Source: Rhizobium sp. Q54 (GTDB taxonomy: Bacteria; Pseudomonadota; Alphaproteobacteria; Rhizobiales; Beijerinckiaceae). Taken from it: 14,193 bases of DNA. Position 1 is the first letter of the stretch; every line of letters starts with the position of its first letter. The position numbers and the translations under genes were made by a program. Positions 6,699 through 13,290 of this stretch are shown piece after piece. The stretch is from the NCBI GenBank assembly GCA_945901195.1, contig CAMDKB010000058.1, forward strand, positions 1 through 14,193, given 5' to 3'. Under the pieces are notes generated by a model. The model saw only the letters and a list, made by a program, of their open reading frames with translations, was not told the DNA's origin and did no database searches.

Positions 6699-7643
6699 AT
6701 TAGCTATCTTGGCGCGCACTTTCCAGGCTGCAAACTCTGTCTGTTCCCATGCCGCAAATTCAGCCGCATTCATGGAAAACCTGTCCGCGCCGATCTTTTT
6801 GAAGAAAGCCGCTGTTTCCTCCGAGCGGCCAATCTCGACCACCCATTTCTCGAGTTTGGCAAGGATAGTTTGTGGCGTTGCAGAAGGCGCATAGGCGGCC
6901 ATGAACCCATGGAATCCGAAATCCTGATAGCCAAGTTCCTTCATGGTCGGCACATCAGGCGCATTGTCGGAACGCTCGCGCAACGTGACGCCAAGCGCGC
7001 GCAATTTGCCTTCACGCATCATCGCCAGGGATGAATTGGCTTCATTGAACGCATAGTCGAGATCGCCGGCCAAGATATCTCTTATGACATCGTTATTGGA
7101 TTTGTACGGCACGGCGGCTGCATCAATGCCGTTATCCCTGGCGAACAACACGCCGCCCACATGCGAAAGCGAATTGGCCGATGCGTGCGAAACCTTGCCT
7201 TTCAGTTTCAGTGCGGCGGCAAGTTCGCTCGCGGATTTATAGGGTTTGGCGTTGTCCACAACGAGAAAGAATGGAAATGCAACCAGCGAACCCACGGGCA
7301 CAAGGTCTTTTTGCGGATCAAATCCCAGCGACTTGATCACGACATGGGCCGCCGATGCGCCAGGGCCGAAAACGATTGTGTGGCCATCGGGCTGCGATTT
7401 AGCCACTGCGGCCATGGCGATCATGCCATTGGCGCCGACACGATTTTGGACAACGACTGTTGTACCAGTCATTTTCTGAATGTGATTGGCATAGTAACGG
7501 CTCACGATATCCAGACCGCTCCCGGCTGGAAAGCCCATGAGTATCTGGATTGGCTTGGATGGGTAATCCTGCCCCTGCGCGGGATAAGTCTGTGCCGCAA
7601 AAGCGAGCGCAAGCGCCGTGAATGCAGTTCGCCATAGTTGCAT
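6684..7643 (-). CDS. Tripartite tricarboxylate transporter substrate-binding protein (Bug/TctC family)
   Basis: Bug (TctC) proteins are periplasmic receptors that bind carboxylates or related small molecules and pass them to a TctA/TctB membrane pair, or act as sensors. The 319-residue product has the family length: signal peptide about 1-24, then YPSKPIQILMGFPAGSGLDIVSRYYA, the typical first strand and ligand loop, VVVQNRVGANGMIA, the PDGHTIVFG strand, VPYKSNNDVIRDILAGDLDYAF and the APDVPTMKELGY segment, all standard landmarks of PF03401. No tctA or tctB lies in the window, so it is an orphan receptor, as in Bordetella and Cupriavidus, where such genes are abundant. GGGAGGG precedes ATG 7643. 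The upstream region has a good sigma-70 promoter with a palindrome over its -10, so it is probably regulated separately from the ankyrin gene. The ligand is not predictable. Confidence 0.93.
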   Translation of the reverse strand: MQLWRTAFTALALAFAAQTYPAQGQDYPSKPIQILMGFPAGSGLDIVSRYYANHIQKMTGTTVVVQNRVGANGMIAMAAVAKSQPDGHTIVFGPGASAAHVVIKSLGFDPQKDLVPVGSLVAFPFFLVVDNAKPYKSASELAAALKLKGKVSHASANSLSHVGGVLFARDNGIDAAAVPYKSNNDVIRDILAGDLDYAFNEANSSLAMMREGKLRALGVTLRERSDNAPDVPTMKELGYQDFGFHGFMAAYAPSATPQTILAKLEKWVVEIGRSEETAAFFKKIGADRFSMNAAEFAAWEQTEFAAWKVRAKIANLEAN

Positions 7644-7699
7644 GGCTTCCCTCCCTGTCGCAGTGCGCTCCCGGCATGGGCCGGCTTGTTATTCTTTCG

Positions 7700-7727
7700 A
7701 GTATGAAGCTCGAATGGCGCAAGTCAA
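7700..7727 (-). promoter_or_regulatory. Promoter of the first TctC-type gene with an overlapping palindrome
   Basis: On the minus strand TTGACT (7727-7722) and CATACT (7705-7700) are 16 bp apart, with 5 of 6 and 4 of 6 matches to the sigma-70 consensus. The inverted repeat TTCGAG-N7-CTCGAA (7696-7714) covers the whole -10, a typical position for a repressor operator. The ATG lies about 55 bp downstream of the -10. Confidence 0.55.
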
Positions 7728-7728
7728 T

Positions 7729-7747
7729 GGAGGCGAATCCTGCCTCC
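7729..7747 (-). terminator. Possible terminator hairpin after the ankyrin gene
   Basis: GGAGGC and GCCTCC pair around a 7-nt loop immediately after the TAG stop of the ankyrin gene (minus strand), just upstream of the next gene's -35. There is no T run, so termination is only possible, but the place would insulate the tctC promoter. Confidence 0.35.
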
Positions 7748-7748
7748 T

Positions 7749-8447
7749 CTATTTCGCGCTCGACTGCTCAAGCATTTTGACCATTTCGCCATAGCCAAGC
7801 GCCCGGGCATGTGCGAGGGGCGATACGCCCTGACGGTCCGCGATGTTTGCATTGGCTTTGGCGTCGAGGAGGTATTTGAGCGTCGCCTGATGACGCTTGC
7901 CACCATTGCCCAGCACGATGCTTTCCATCAGCGCGGTCCACGTGAGATTGTTCACGTGATCAAGGGGCGCACCAGCCCGGATCAGCAGCCGCACGCACTC
8001 TTCATGTCCCAGATGCGCAGCGGCAATGAGGGCAGTGCCGTCGTAAATGCTGGTGATCAGCTTTGCTGACGCGCCATTGTCCAGCAAGGTTTTGAGCGTC
8101 TGCGGATCATCAGCCACCGCCGCAATTGTAACAGCATCGTATTTGTGATTGTCGAGGGCGGCCTTCTTCGCGCCAGCCTTGATCAACAGAGCAATCACCT
8201 CCCGCCGTTTGAGAAAAGTTGCAACATGCAACGGCGTACGGCCATTGCTGTCGGTTGCCGCAAGCGCGGCCTTGTCTGCTGCAAACTTTCCGATTTCGCT
8301 GGCGCTGCCAGAAACAACGGCCCTGTACAGTCCTGTATACGCCGCCAATTCCCCCGGTGAGGGCGGCGTTTGGGCTTTGGCTGGCAGGGATAGTGCAAGT
8401 ACGTTCAACAGGAGACATGCCAGCACGGTTTGAAAGATGGATTTCAT
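7749..8447 (-). CDS. Exported ankyrin-repeat protein
   Basis: The 232-residue product has a signal peptide (1-25, cut after AKA) followed almost entirely by ankyrin repeats, a 33-residue helix-turn-helix protein-binding module. Repeats are seen at about 37-64 (degenerate), 66-98 (GRTPLHVATFLKRREVIALL), 101-132, 135-166 (DGTALIAAAHLGHEECVRLL), 167-202 and a final half-capped unit at 205-232. There is no catalytic domain. Small periplasmic ankyrin proteins such as AnkB of Pseudomonas are thought to act as scaffolds in the periplasm; the partner here is unknown. ATG 8447 follows AGGAGG at 8459-8454 on the minus strand. The gene diverges from coaD and lies upstream of the TctC-type receptor on the same strand, with a 105-bp gap that contains a promoter of its own, so co-transcription is uncertain. 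Confidence 0.92.
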   Translation of the reverse strand: MKSIFQTVLACLLLNVLALSLPAKAQTPPSPGELAAYTGLYRAVVSGSASEIGKFAADKAALAATDSNGRTPLHVATFLKRREVIALLIKAGAKKAALDNHKYDAVTIAAVADDPQTLKTLLDNGASAKLITSIYDGTALIAAAHLGHEECVRLLIRAGAPLDHVNNLTWTALMESIVLGNGGKRHQATLKYLLDAKANANIADRQGVSPLAHARALGYGEMVKMLEQSSAK

Positions 8448-8474
8448 TGGGGCCTCCTGGAATGTGACTGTCGC

Positions 8475-8523
8475 AGACTATCTTGCCCGGGCCCTTCGAC
8501 AAGGCGCCGCCAGCCGATAGACT
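8475..8523. promoter_or_regulatory. Candidate divergent, overlapping promoters of the ankyrin gene and coaD
   Basis: Plus strand: TTCGAC (8495-8500), 17 bp, TAGACT (8518-8523), directed to coaD. Minus strand: TTGTCG (8502-8497), 16 bp, TAGTCT (8480-8475), directed to the ankyrin gene. The two -35 elements share bases 8497-8500, so the promoters would compete for polymerase. Matches are moderate and no start site is known. Confidence 0.33.
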
Positions 8524-8557
8524 TTCAAAATTTATCAGCCAACAGCGCATTTGCCAT

Positions 8558-8588
8558 CCGCGCTTTGCGCTCCGAGCGCGGGGGCGCT
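8558..8588 (+). promoter_or_regulatory. Mutually exclusive hairpins in the coaD leader
   Basis: CCGCGCT (8558-8564) can pair with AGCGCGG (8575-8581); AGCGC (8575-8579) can instead pair with GCGCT (8584-8588). The shared arm makes the two folds exclusive. They end 12 nt before the coaD ATG, which has no visible Shine-Dalgarno sequence, so leader folding could affect translation. Pure GC bias could also produce such repeats. Confidence 0.35.
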
Positions 8589-8600
8589 AACCTGCGCACC

Positions 8601-9107
8601 ATGAATCGCACAGCGCTCTACACCGGGTCTTTCGACCCCATCACCCACGGCCATCTGGATGTGCTGCGCGCCGCCGCGCCCATGTTTGATCGTATCGTGG
8701 TGGGCATTGGCGTTCATCCCGGCAAGACACCGCTCTTTTCTGTTGAGGAAAAGACTGGGCTGATCGCCGCCACCACGGCGGATTTTGCGAAAAAGTCCGG
8801 CTGCCGTATCGAATGCGCAACCTTCGCCGGCTTGGCCGTTGATGCGGCCAGGGAGCAAGCGGCAATTGTCCTGTTGCGCGGGCTGCGCGACGGAACCGAT
8901 CTCGATTACGAAATGCAGATGGCCGGCATGAACGGCGCCATGGCGCCTGAAGTCCAGACCATATTCATGCCCGCTTCGCCCGGAGTTCGCCATATAACCG
9001 CAACATTGGTCCGCCAGATTGCGGCCATGGGCGGTGATATCTCCACTTTTGTTCCGCCAGAAGTGGGCAGCGCCTTGCGCGCCAAATTCTCAAAAGCCAA
9101 ATCCTGA
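8601..9107 (+). CDS. coaD: Phosphopantetheine adenylyltransferase
   Basis: CoaD joins 4'-phosphopantetheine and ATP to give dephospho-CoA and pyrophosphate, the fourth step of coenzyme A synthesis, in the cytoplasm as a hexamer. The 168-residue product fits the family (E. coli 159). It begins MNRTALYTGSFDPITHGH with the nucleotidyl-transferase T/HxGH motif at 15-18, and has LLRGLRDGTDLDYEMQMAGMN near 91-111 and the C-terminal SPGVRHITATLVRQIA segment, where most homologues have Ser-Ser-Ser before LVR. The frame is open further upstream, but homology begins exactly at ATG 8601, so that start was chosen although no Shine-Dalgarno is seen. It heads a plus-strand series coaD-ppiA-tolA-like-ppiB-queA with short gaps (43 bp to the next gene), consistent with an operon and with the order known in Rhizobiales. 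Confidence 0.97.
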   Translation: MNRTALYTGSFDPITHGHLDVLRAAAPMFDRIVVGIGVHPGKTPLFSVEEKTGLIAATTADFAKKSGCRIECATFAGLAVDAAREQAAIVLLRGLRDGTDLDYEMQMAGMNGAMAPEVQTIFMPASPGVRHITATLVRQIAAMGGDISTFVPPEVGSALRAKFSKAKS

Positions 9108-9150
9108 TTAACCGCCGGCCAAATCCGGTCCTGCTAAAAAGAGGAACTCC

Positions 9151-9714
9151 ATGATAGCCGTTCGCACTTTGATGTTGTCTGCTTTTGCCGCGTTGTCACT
9201 TGCATTGGCCGGGCCTGCTTCGGCGCAAACAGCCGATCCCGAAAACACGATCTTTCTGGACACCAAGGATGGGCGCATTAGCATTCGCCTGCGGTCCGAC
9301 CTCGCGCCCAAGCACGTGGCGCAAATCAAGACTCTGACCCGCCAGAAATTCTACGACGGGGCTCCGTTCCATCGGGTGATCGATGGCTTCATGGCGCAAA
9401 CCGGCGATTCCAAGAACAAGAACGGGACCGGCGGCTCGGACCTGCCGAATATCCCGGCTGAATTTTCGCAAGTTCCCTACAAGCGTGGTTCAGTCGGCAT
9501 GGCGCGCAGCCAGTCGCCCAATTCAGCCAATTCGCAATTCTTCATCTGCTATGAAGGTTGCTCGCCCCTGACCGGACAATACACGATCTGGGGCGAAGTC
9601 ACCGACGGCATGGCCGCCGTGGACAAGATCAAGAAGGGCAGTTCGTCTGACAACGGTACGGTGACGAACCCTGACAAGATCGTGCGGATGCAGGTCGCTG
9701 CAGACGCGAAATGA
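9151..9714 (+). CDS. ppiA: Exported cyclophilin-type peptidyl-prolyl isomerase
   Basis: Cyclophilins speed cis-trans isomerisation of X-Pro bonds; this one should act in the periplasm. The 187-residue product has a signal peptide (1-25, cut after ASA) and one compact cyclophilin domain starting near residue 33 (NTIFLDTKDGRISIRL). The active site is visible: FHRVIDGFMAQTGD with catalytic Arg75, the GTGG turn, and MARSQSPNSANSQFFICYE. ITS length is normal for bacterial cyclophilins plus leader. GAGGA lies before ATG 9151. It is followed after 16 bp by the TolA-C-like gene and then by a second cyclophilin lacking a signal peptide; the two are clearly related and probably an old duplication with export added or lost. 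The symbol reflects the periplasmic type, not orthology to E. coli ppiA. Confidence 0.95.
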   Translation: MIAVRTLMLSAFAALSLALAGPASAQTADPENTIFLDTKDGRISIRLRSDLAPKHVAQIKTLTRQKFYDGAPFHRVIDGFMAQTGDSKNKNGTGGSDLPNIPAEFSQVPYKRGSVGMARSQSPNSANSQFFICYEGCSPLTGQYTIWGEVTDGMAAVDKIKKGSSSDNGTVTNPDKIVRMQVAADAK

Positions 9715-9730
9715 GATGAAGGATCCTCGC

Positions 9731-10441
9731 ATGAAAGAGCGCGCCAGAAAGGGACTTGTCTCTGTTGGCGCGATTGTCTGGTTGGCAACTGCCCCCGCGC
9801 TGGCCCAGATGGAAGTGCAGATTGGTCCAGGTCCTGTTGATCCCAATGCAACGCCGGGCTCTCCGCTGAATCCGCGTAATTCGCTGCTGCATCCCCAGCC
9901 CGTGCGGCCCGCTCCCGTAAACCCCTCCATGCGAATTCTGCCGACCCCGTATCCAGATGCGCTCCGGCCGCAGACCCAGTTTCCATGGGCAGGCTTCACC
10001 ACGACCCTCACGAAGAAGTTCGGGCGCAAGAAGTCCAACTCCAGGAAGTCCGGCACAAGGCAAAATCGACCGGAGAAGATGGGTTGGCTGGCGCAGGTTC
10101 CCAGCAGTGCACCGTCGGCCATCGCCATCGACAAGCCCGGCGAAGTGTCCAGCCGGCTTGTGGCCTGCTGGAAACCGCCAGCTTTGCCGGTGCATCAGGA
10201 AGTCACCGTGCGGGTGGGGTTTAACCGTGACGGCAGGGCGATCGGCGAGCCGCGCATCACTTACACCGGCGGCGCACTCAACGATTCGCACCGGGAGACC
10301 TTGCGTCGCTCGATCATCAGCGCCATTTCCGATTGCACGCCGCTGCGGTTTACCCCGGGGCTGGCATCGGCTATTGCGGGGCGGCCTTTCGCGATCCGCT
10401 TTATCGCGCCAGCGCAAAAGCCGTCAGGCAAAACAATCTAG
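9731..10441 (+). CDS. Exported protein with TolA/TonB C-terminal-like domain
   Basis: I do not recognise a named gene. The 236-residue product (from ATG 9731) has a signal peptide (1-25, cut after ALA), a Pro-rich stretch (about 32-75), a very basic patch at about 95-116 with repeated Lys/Arg, and a C-terminal domain (about 140-226) resembling the TolA/TonB C-terminal fold: CWKPP, a VTVRVGFNRDGRAIG strand pair, a helix (RRSIISAISDC) and a final PFAIRFI strand. Cys146 and Cys202 could form a disulfide, as in TolA. Unlike TolA or TonB it has a cleavable leader and no lasting membrane anchor, so it is probably soluble in the periplasm. ATG 9716 is also in frame (241 residues), but GAAGGA stands seven bases before ATG 9731, which also gives the better leader. 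Its place between two cyclophilin genes suggests an envelope or folding role; that is inference. Confidence 0.8.
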   Translation: MKERARKGLVSVGAIVWLATAPALAQMEVQIGPGPVDPNATPGSPLNPRNSLLHPQPVRPAPVNPSMRILPTPYPDALRPQTQFPWAGFTTTLTKKFGRKKSNSRKSGTRQNRPEKMGWLAQVPSSAPSAIAIDKPGEVSSRLVACWKPPALPVHQEVTVRVGFNRDGRAIGEPRITYTGGALNDSHRETLRRSIISAISDCTPLRFTPGLASAIAGRPFAIRFIAPAQKPSGKTI

Positions 10442-10516
10442 TGCGGGATGTCCAGGGGATTGCGGATCCTCAGGCTGAAACCGGCATTGGTATCGAAACG
10501 ATCCTCAGGAGACATT

Positions 10517-10972
10517 ATGTCCGATCAAGGCAATACCCTTACGCTTGAAACCACCCAGGGCGCCGTTGTCATCAAATTGCGGCCCGACCTTGCGCCCAAC
10601 CACGTTGCGCATATTACCAAACTCGCCAACGAAAAATTTTACGATGGTATCGTGTTTCATCGCGTGATCGACGGCTTCATGGCCCAGACAGGCTGCCCGC
10701 AAGGCACCGGCACCGGTGGCTCCAGCTATCCGAACCTGAAACAGGAGTTCAACGCTGAGCCGCATGTTCGCGGCATTTGCTCAATGGCCCGTTCGTCCAA
10801 TCCCGACAGCGCCAATTCGCAGTTCTTCATCTGCTTCGATGACGCCGGTTTCCTCGACAAGCAATACACTGTCTGGGGTCAGGTCACGTCCGGCATGGAA
10901 AATGTCGACAAGATCAAGCGCGGCGAACCCGTTCGCGATCCTGACAAGATTCTGACAGCCCGCGTCAGCTGA
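10517..10972 (+). CDS. ppiB: Cytoplasmic cyclophilin-type peptidyl-prolyl isomerase
   Basis: The 151-residue product is a single cyclophilin domain without a leader, so it acts in the cytoplasm on prolyl bonds of folding proteins. It begins MSDQGNTLTLETTQGAVVIK and has FHRVIDGFMAQTG with catalytic Arg49, GTGTGGSSYPN, and the signature MARSSNPDSANSQFFICF, then YTVWGQVTSGM. The frame is open upstream of 10517, but ATG 10517 has AGGAGA just before it and matches the family start. Its closest relative in the window is the exported cyclophilin about 0.8 kb upstream: the same motifs are shared nearly word for word. It lies 75 bp after the TolA-C-like gene and about 100 bp before queA, with a compound palindrome in that gap. 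Confidence 0.96.
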   Translation: MSDQGNTLTLETTQGAVVIKLRPDLAPNHVAHITKLANEKFYDGIVFHRVIDGFMAQTGCPQGTGTGGSSYPNLKQEFNAEPHVRGICSMARSSNPDSANSQFFICFDDAGFLDKQYTVWGQVTSGMENVDKIKRGEPVRDPDKILTARVS

Positions 10973-10979
10973 GTTAGGG

Positions 10980-11057
10980 GCAGTCGCAAGCAGGCAGTCG
11001 GAGTTTTGGCCAGGTTATCTGGCCTCAATTGCCAACTTGCGACTGCCTGTTCCTTGC
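10980..11057. repeat. Compound palindrome between ppiB and queA
   Basis: Left arms GCAGTCGCAAG (10980-10990) and CAGGCAGTCG (10991-11000) are each perfectly complementary to overlapping parts of one right arm (11036-11046 and 11040-11049), so two folds compete. An inner hairpin GGCCAG/CTGGCC (11008-11024) follows TTTT. Read as one imperfect hairpin, the stem runs from about 10986 to 11057. It may be an end-of-transcript structure, a REP-like palindromic unit or a translation control for queA, which starts 16 bp further on. Confidence 0.75.
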
Positions 11058-11072
11058 TGCCTGCTGCCATTC

Positions 11073-12164
11073 ATGCGCGTCGACATATTCGATTTTATGC
11101 TTCCCGAAGACCGCATTGCCCTGCGCCCCGCAGAGCCACGCGATAGCGCCCGCATGCTCGTCGTGCAGCCCCGCGGCAATCCTGTTCTCAGTGACGATAT
11201 TGTCCGCAATATCCCTCACTACCTGCGCCCCGGCGATGCGCTTTTGGTAAATGATACGCGTGTCATTCCCGCCCGCCTCAACGGCATTCGTGTACGCGGC
11301 GAAACAACAGCCCATATCGAAGCGACATTGCACAGGCGCGAGACGCCCTCACGCTGGCGCGCTTTTCTGCGCCCGGCCAAGCGCGTGAACGTGGGCGAAC
11401 GCATCCGTTTCGGGGATGCCTCGGAAAGTCTGGCCTGCCTGCTGGGCCAACTGGATGCTGAAGTGATCGAAAAAGGCGAAGGCGGCGAAGCCATTCTTGA
11501 ATTTGCTTTGGCGGGTGCAGCGCTAGATGATTCCATCATGGCGTTGGGCCATATGCCGCTACCACCCTATATAGCGGGCAAACGCGGCGAGGATTCCCGT
11601 GATGCAAATGACTATCAGACGCTTTTTGCCGAAAAGCCCGGCGCAGTAGCCGCGCCCACCGCTGGCCTGCATTATACGCCCGAACTCGTGGCCGCGATTG
11701 AGGCGTGTGGCGTGAGTGTGCATCGCGTCACCCTGCATGTGGGGGCCGGAACGTTTCTGCCCGTCAAGGCGGATGACACGTCGCAGCACCGGATGCACGC
11801 TGAATATGGAGTGGTGACCGGCGAAACCGCCCGCGCACTCAATGACACGCATGCCCGGGGCGGGCGAATTCTGGCGACGGGCACGACGAGCCTGCGCATT
11901 TTGGAAAGCGCCACATCGGAGGATGGCCAGGTGAACGCCTTTGCGGGCGACACCTCCATCTTCATTACCCCCGGTTATCGCTTCCGCGCCGTCGATCTGT
12001 TGCTGACCAATTTTCACCTGCCGCGTTCGACCCTGTTCATGCTGGTAAGCGCTTTCAGCGGTCTGGATTGCATGCGACAGGCCTATGCGCATGCCATTGC
12101 GAACGACTACCGGTTCTATTCCTATGGCGACGCCTGCCTGCTGCATCGCGCGGACCCGGAATAA
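11073..12164 (+). CDS. queA: S-adenosylmethionine:tRNA ribosyltransferase-isomerase
   Basis: QueA transfers and isomerises the ribosyl part of S-adenosylmethionine onto preQ1 in position 34 of tRNA, giving epoxyqueuosine, the step after Tgt. The 363-residue product has the family length and landmarks: MRVDIFDFMLPEDRIALRP at the start, LLVNDTRVIPARLNG, GHMPLPPYI, the strongly conserved APTAGLHYT, VTLHVGAGTFLPVK, HRMHAEY, ATGTTSLRILE and LLTNFHLPRSTLFMLVSAF. A TTG in frame at 11037 lies inside the upstream palindrome; homology begins at ATG 11073, so that start was chosen. No Shine-Dalgarno precedes it. The neighbour expected directly downstream, tgt, is displaced by an opposite-strand receptor gene whose stop lies 16 bp beyond the queA stop. 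Confidence 0.97.
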   Translation: MRVDIFDFMLPEDRIALRPAEPRDSARMLVVQPRGNPVLSDDIVRNIPHYLRPGDALLVNDTRVIPARLNGIRVRGETTAHIEATLHRRETPSRWRAFLRPAKRVNVGERIRFGDASESLACLLGQLDAEVIEKGEGGEAILEFALAGAALDDSIMALGHMPLPPYIAGKRGEDSRDANDYQTLFAEKPGAVAAPTAGLHYTPELVAAIEACGVSVHRVTLHVGAGTFLPVKADDTSQHRMHAEYGVVTGETARALNDTHARGGRILATGTTSLRILESATSEDGQVNAFAGDTSIFITPGYRFRAVDLLLTNFHLPRSTLFMLVSAFSGLDCMRQAYAHAIANDYRFYSYGDACLLHRADPE

Positions 12165-12182
12165 AAAGGCTGAACCAAGCCT
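12162..12182 (-). terminator. Rho-independent terminator for the second TctC-type gene
   Basis: On the minus strand AGGCT (12182-12178) pairs with AGCCT (12171-12167) around a 6-nt loop and is followed by TTTTTATT. It starts within the TAG stop of the receptor gene and lies between convergent stops, so it probably ends that transcript. The stem is short. Confidence 0.5.
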
Positions 12183-13143
12183 ACTCGCCTTTGTAGCCGC
12201 TTGCCTTCACGGGTGCTTCCCAGAACTTCATCTCAGCCACCTGTGCTTGGTAGAGCTCGTCGGCGCTCGATCCGCGCGGCTGAACGCCCATGGCTTCAAG
12301 TTTGGACGAAACCCCGGCATCCCTGACCGCTGCGACGATGGCAGCATTGAGCCTTTGCACCATTTCGGGCGGCGCTCCCGCACGAACGTGCATGTCGAAC
12401 CCTGCCTCGAATGCGATGTCGATACCCTGTTCGCGCAGGGTCGGCACATCGGGCGCAGCCGGAGAGCGTTTGGGTCCGGCGCTTGCGAGAATCCGCAGCT
12501 TCCCGCCTTTGGCATGTTCGGGATAATCAGAGATCGATGTGAACATCAGCGGAATATGACCCGCCGTGAGATCGGCGATCATCGGCGCGCCGCCTCGATA
12601 AGGTACATGCGCCATGGGAATCCCTATAGCTTGGGAAAGCAAGATGCCTGTCAGATGCGAACTCGTGCCTGGCCCCGGCGATCCATACGATGCCTTGTCG
12701 GGATTGGCTTTCGCCCAGGCGATGAATTCCTTGATGTTGGTTGCCCCGATCTGCATCGAGGCGCCGACCCCAACCTGAAATGCGACAACACGCGAGACGG
12801 GGGTGGCGTCTTTCATCGGATCGAAGCCGGTCTTGTCGCCGTAAATATGCGGCACTATGGAATAAAGTGCGCTGGCGCTGAGCAACATCGTGCGGCCGTC
12901 GGCAGGCGCTTTCAGCAATTCGCCCATCGCGACGCGCTGGCCCGCCCCGGGACGGTTTTCGACGATCACGGTATCGTTGAGTGTGATCCGCATGCGCTCG
13001 GCTATGAGCCTGGCAATCGTGTCAGTCGACGCGCCCGCCTGTACGCCGACCATCATTCTGTAACCGCTGGTCTGGGCGAAAGCACCTGGAGAAGATAGCA
13101 GCATCAGCGCTGCAATTGCAGGAATAACCGCTCTTTTCATCAT
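12181..13143 (-). CDS. Tripartite tricarboxylate transporter substrate-binding protein (Bug/TctC family), second copy
   Basis: This is a second orphan periplasmic solute receptor of PF03401, 320 residues. It has a signal peptide (1-23, cut after AFA), then YRMMVGVQAGASTDTIARLIAERM, VIVENRPGAGQRVAMGELL, PADGRTMLLS, the ligand-loop segment YGSPGPGTSSHLTGILL, HVPYRGGAPMIADLTAGHIPLMF and the APDVPTLREQGI segment, all usual for Bug proteins. It is only distantly related to the other receptor in the window, so recent local duplication is unlikely. The frame stays open far upstream, antisense to tgt, but GGGAG lies seven bases before ATG 13143 and the leader follows at once, so this start is clear. 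It sits on the minus strand between queA and tgt, which are usually adjacent. The ligand is unknown and no TctA/TctB partner is present. Confidence 0.93.
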   Translation of the reverse strand: MMKRAVIPAIAALMLLSSPGAFAQTSGYRMMVGVQAGASTDTIARLIAERMRITLNDTVIVENRPGAGQRVAMGELLKAPADGRTMLLSASALYSIVPHIYGDKTGFDPMKDATPVSRVVAFQVGVGASMQIGATNIKEFIAWAKANPDKASYGSPGPGTSSHLTGILLSQAIGIPMAHVPYRGGAPMIADLTAGHIPLMFTSISDYPEHAKGGKLRILASAGPKRSPAAPDVPTLREQGIDIAFEAGFDMHVRAGAPPEMVQRLNAAIVAAVRDAGVSSKLEAMGVQPRGSSADELYQAQVAEMKFWEAPVKASGYKGE

Positions 13144-13290
13144 GTCTTCGCTCCCGGTCTGCTTTGCTTGTCCCATGTTTGCGCCAAAAGACGCGCCCTG
13201 CAAGCGCCGGGAATAAACGTCGCCCCTGTACGGACATTTTCGAGGCGAAATGTTACTCGCTCTTTCTACCAATGAATCGGAAACCAAAGC

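Noticed and set aside
6237..7034. 265-codon open frame on the plus strand across the metallo-hydrolase and receptor genes
   Set aside because: It is antisense to two well-supported genes and shows no recognisable domain.
8430..8600. Upstream extension of coaD
   Set aside because: Homology to CoaD begins exactly at ATG 8601; the extension crosses the divergent promoter region and has no family counterpart.
10448..10516. Upstream extension of the cytoplasmic cyclophilin
   Set aside because: ATG 10517 has AGGAGA before it and gives the usual family start; the extra residues look random.
11037..11072. TTG start for queA
   Set aside because: It lies in the palindrome and adds 12 residues absent from the family; MRVDIFDF at 11073 is the conserved start.
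13144..13290. preQ1 riboswitch in front of tgt
   Set aside because: No preQ1-I pattern (small GC hairpin with an A-rich tail near the start) could be recognised; the short palindromes there, such as TTTCG/CGAAA, are too small to support a call.
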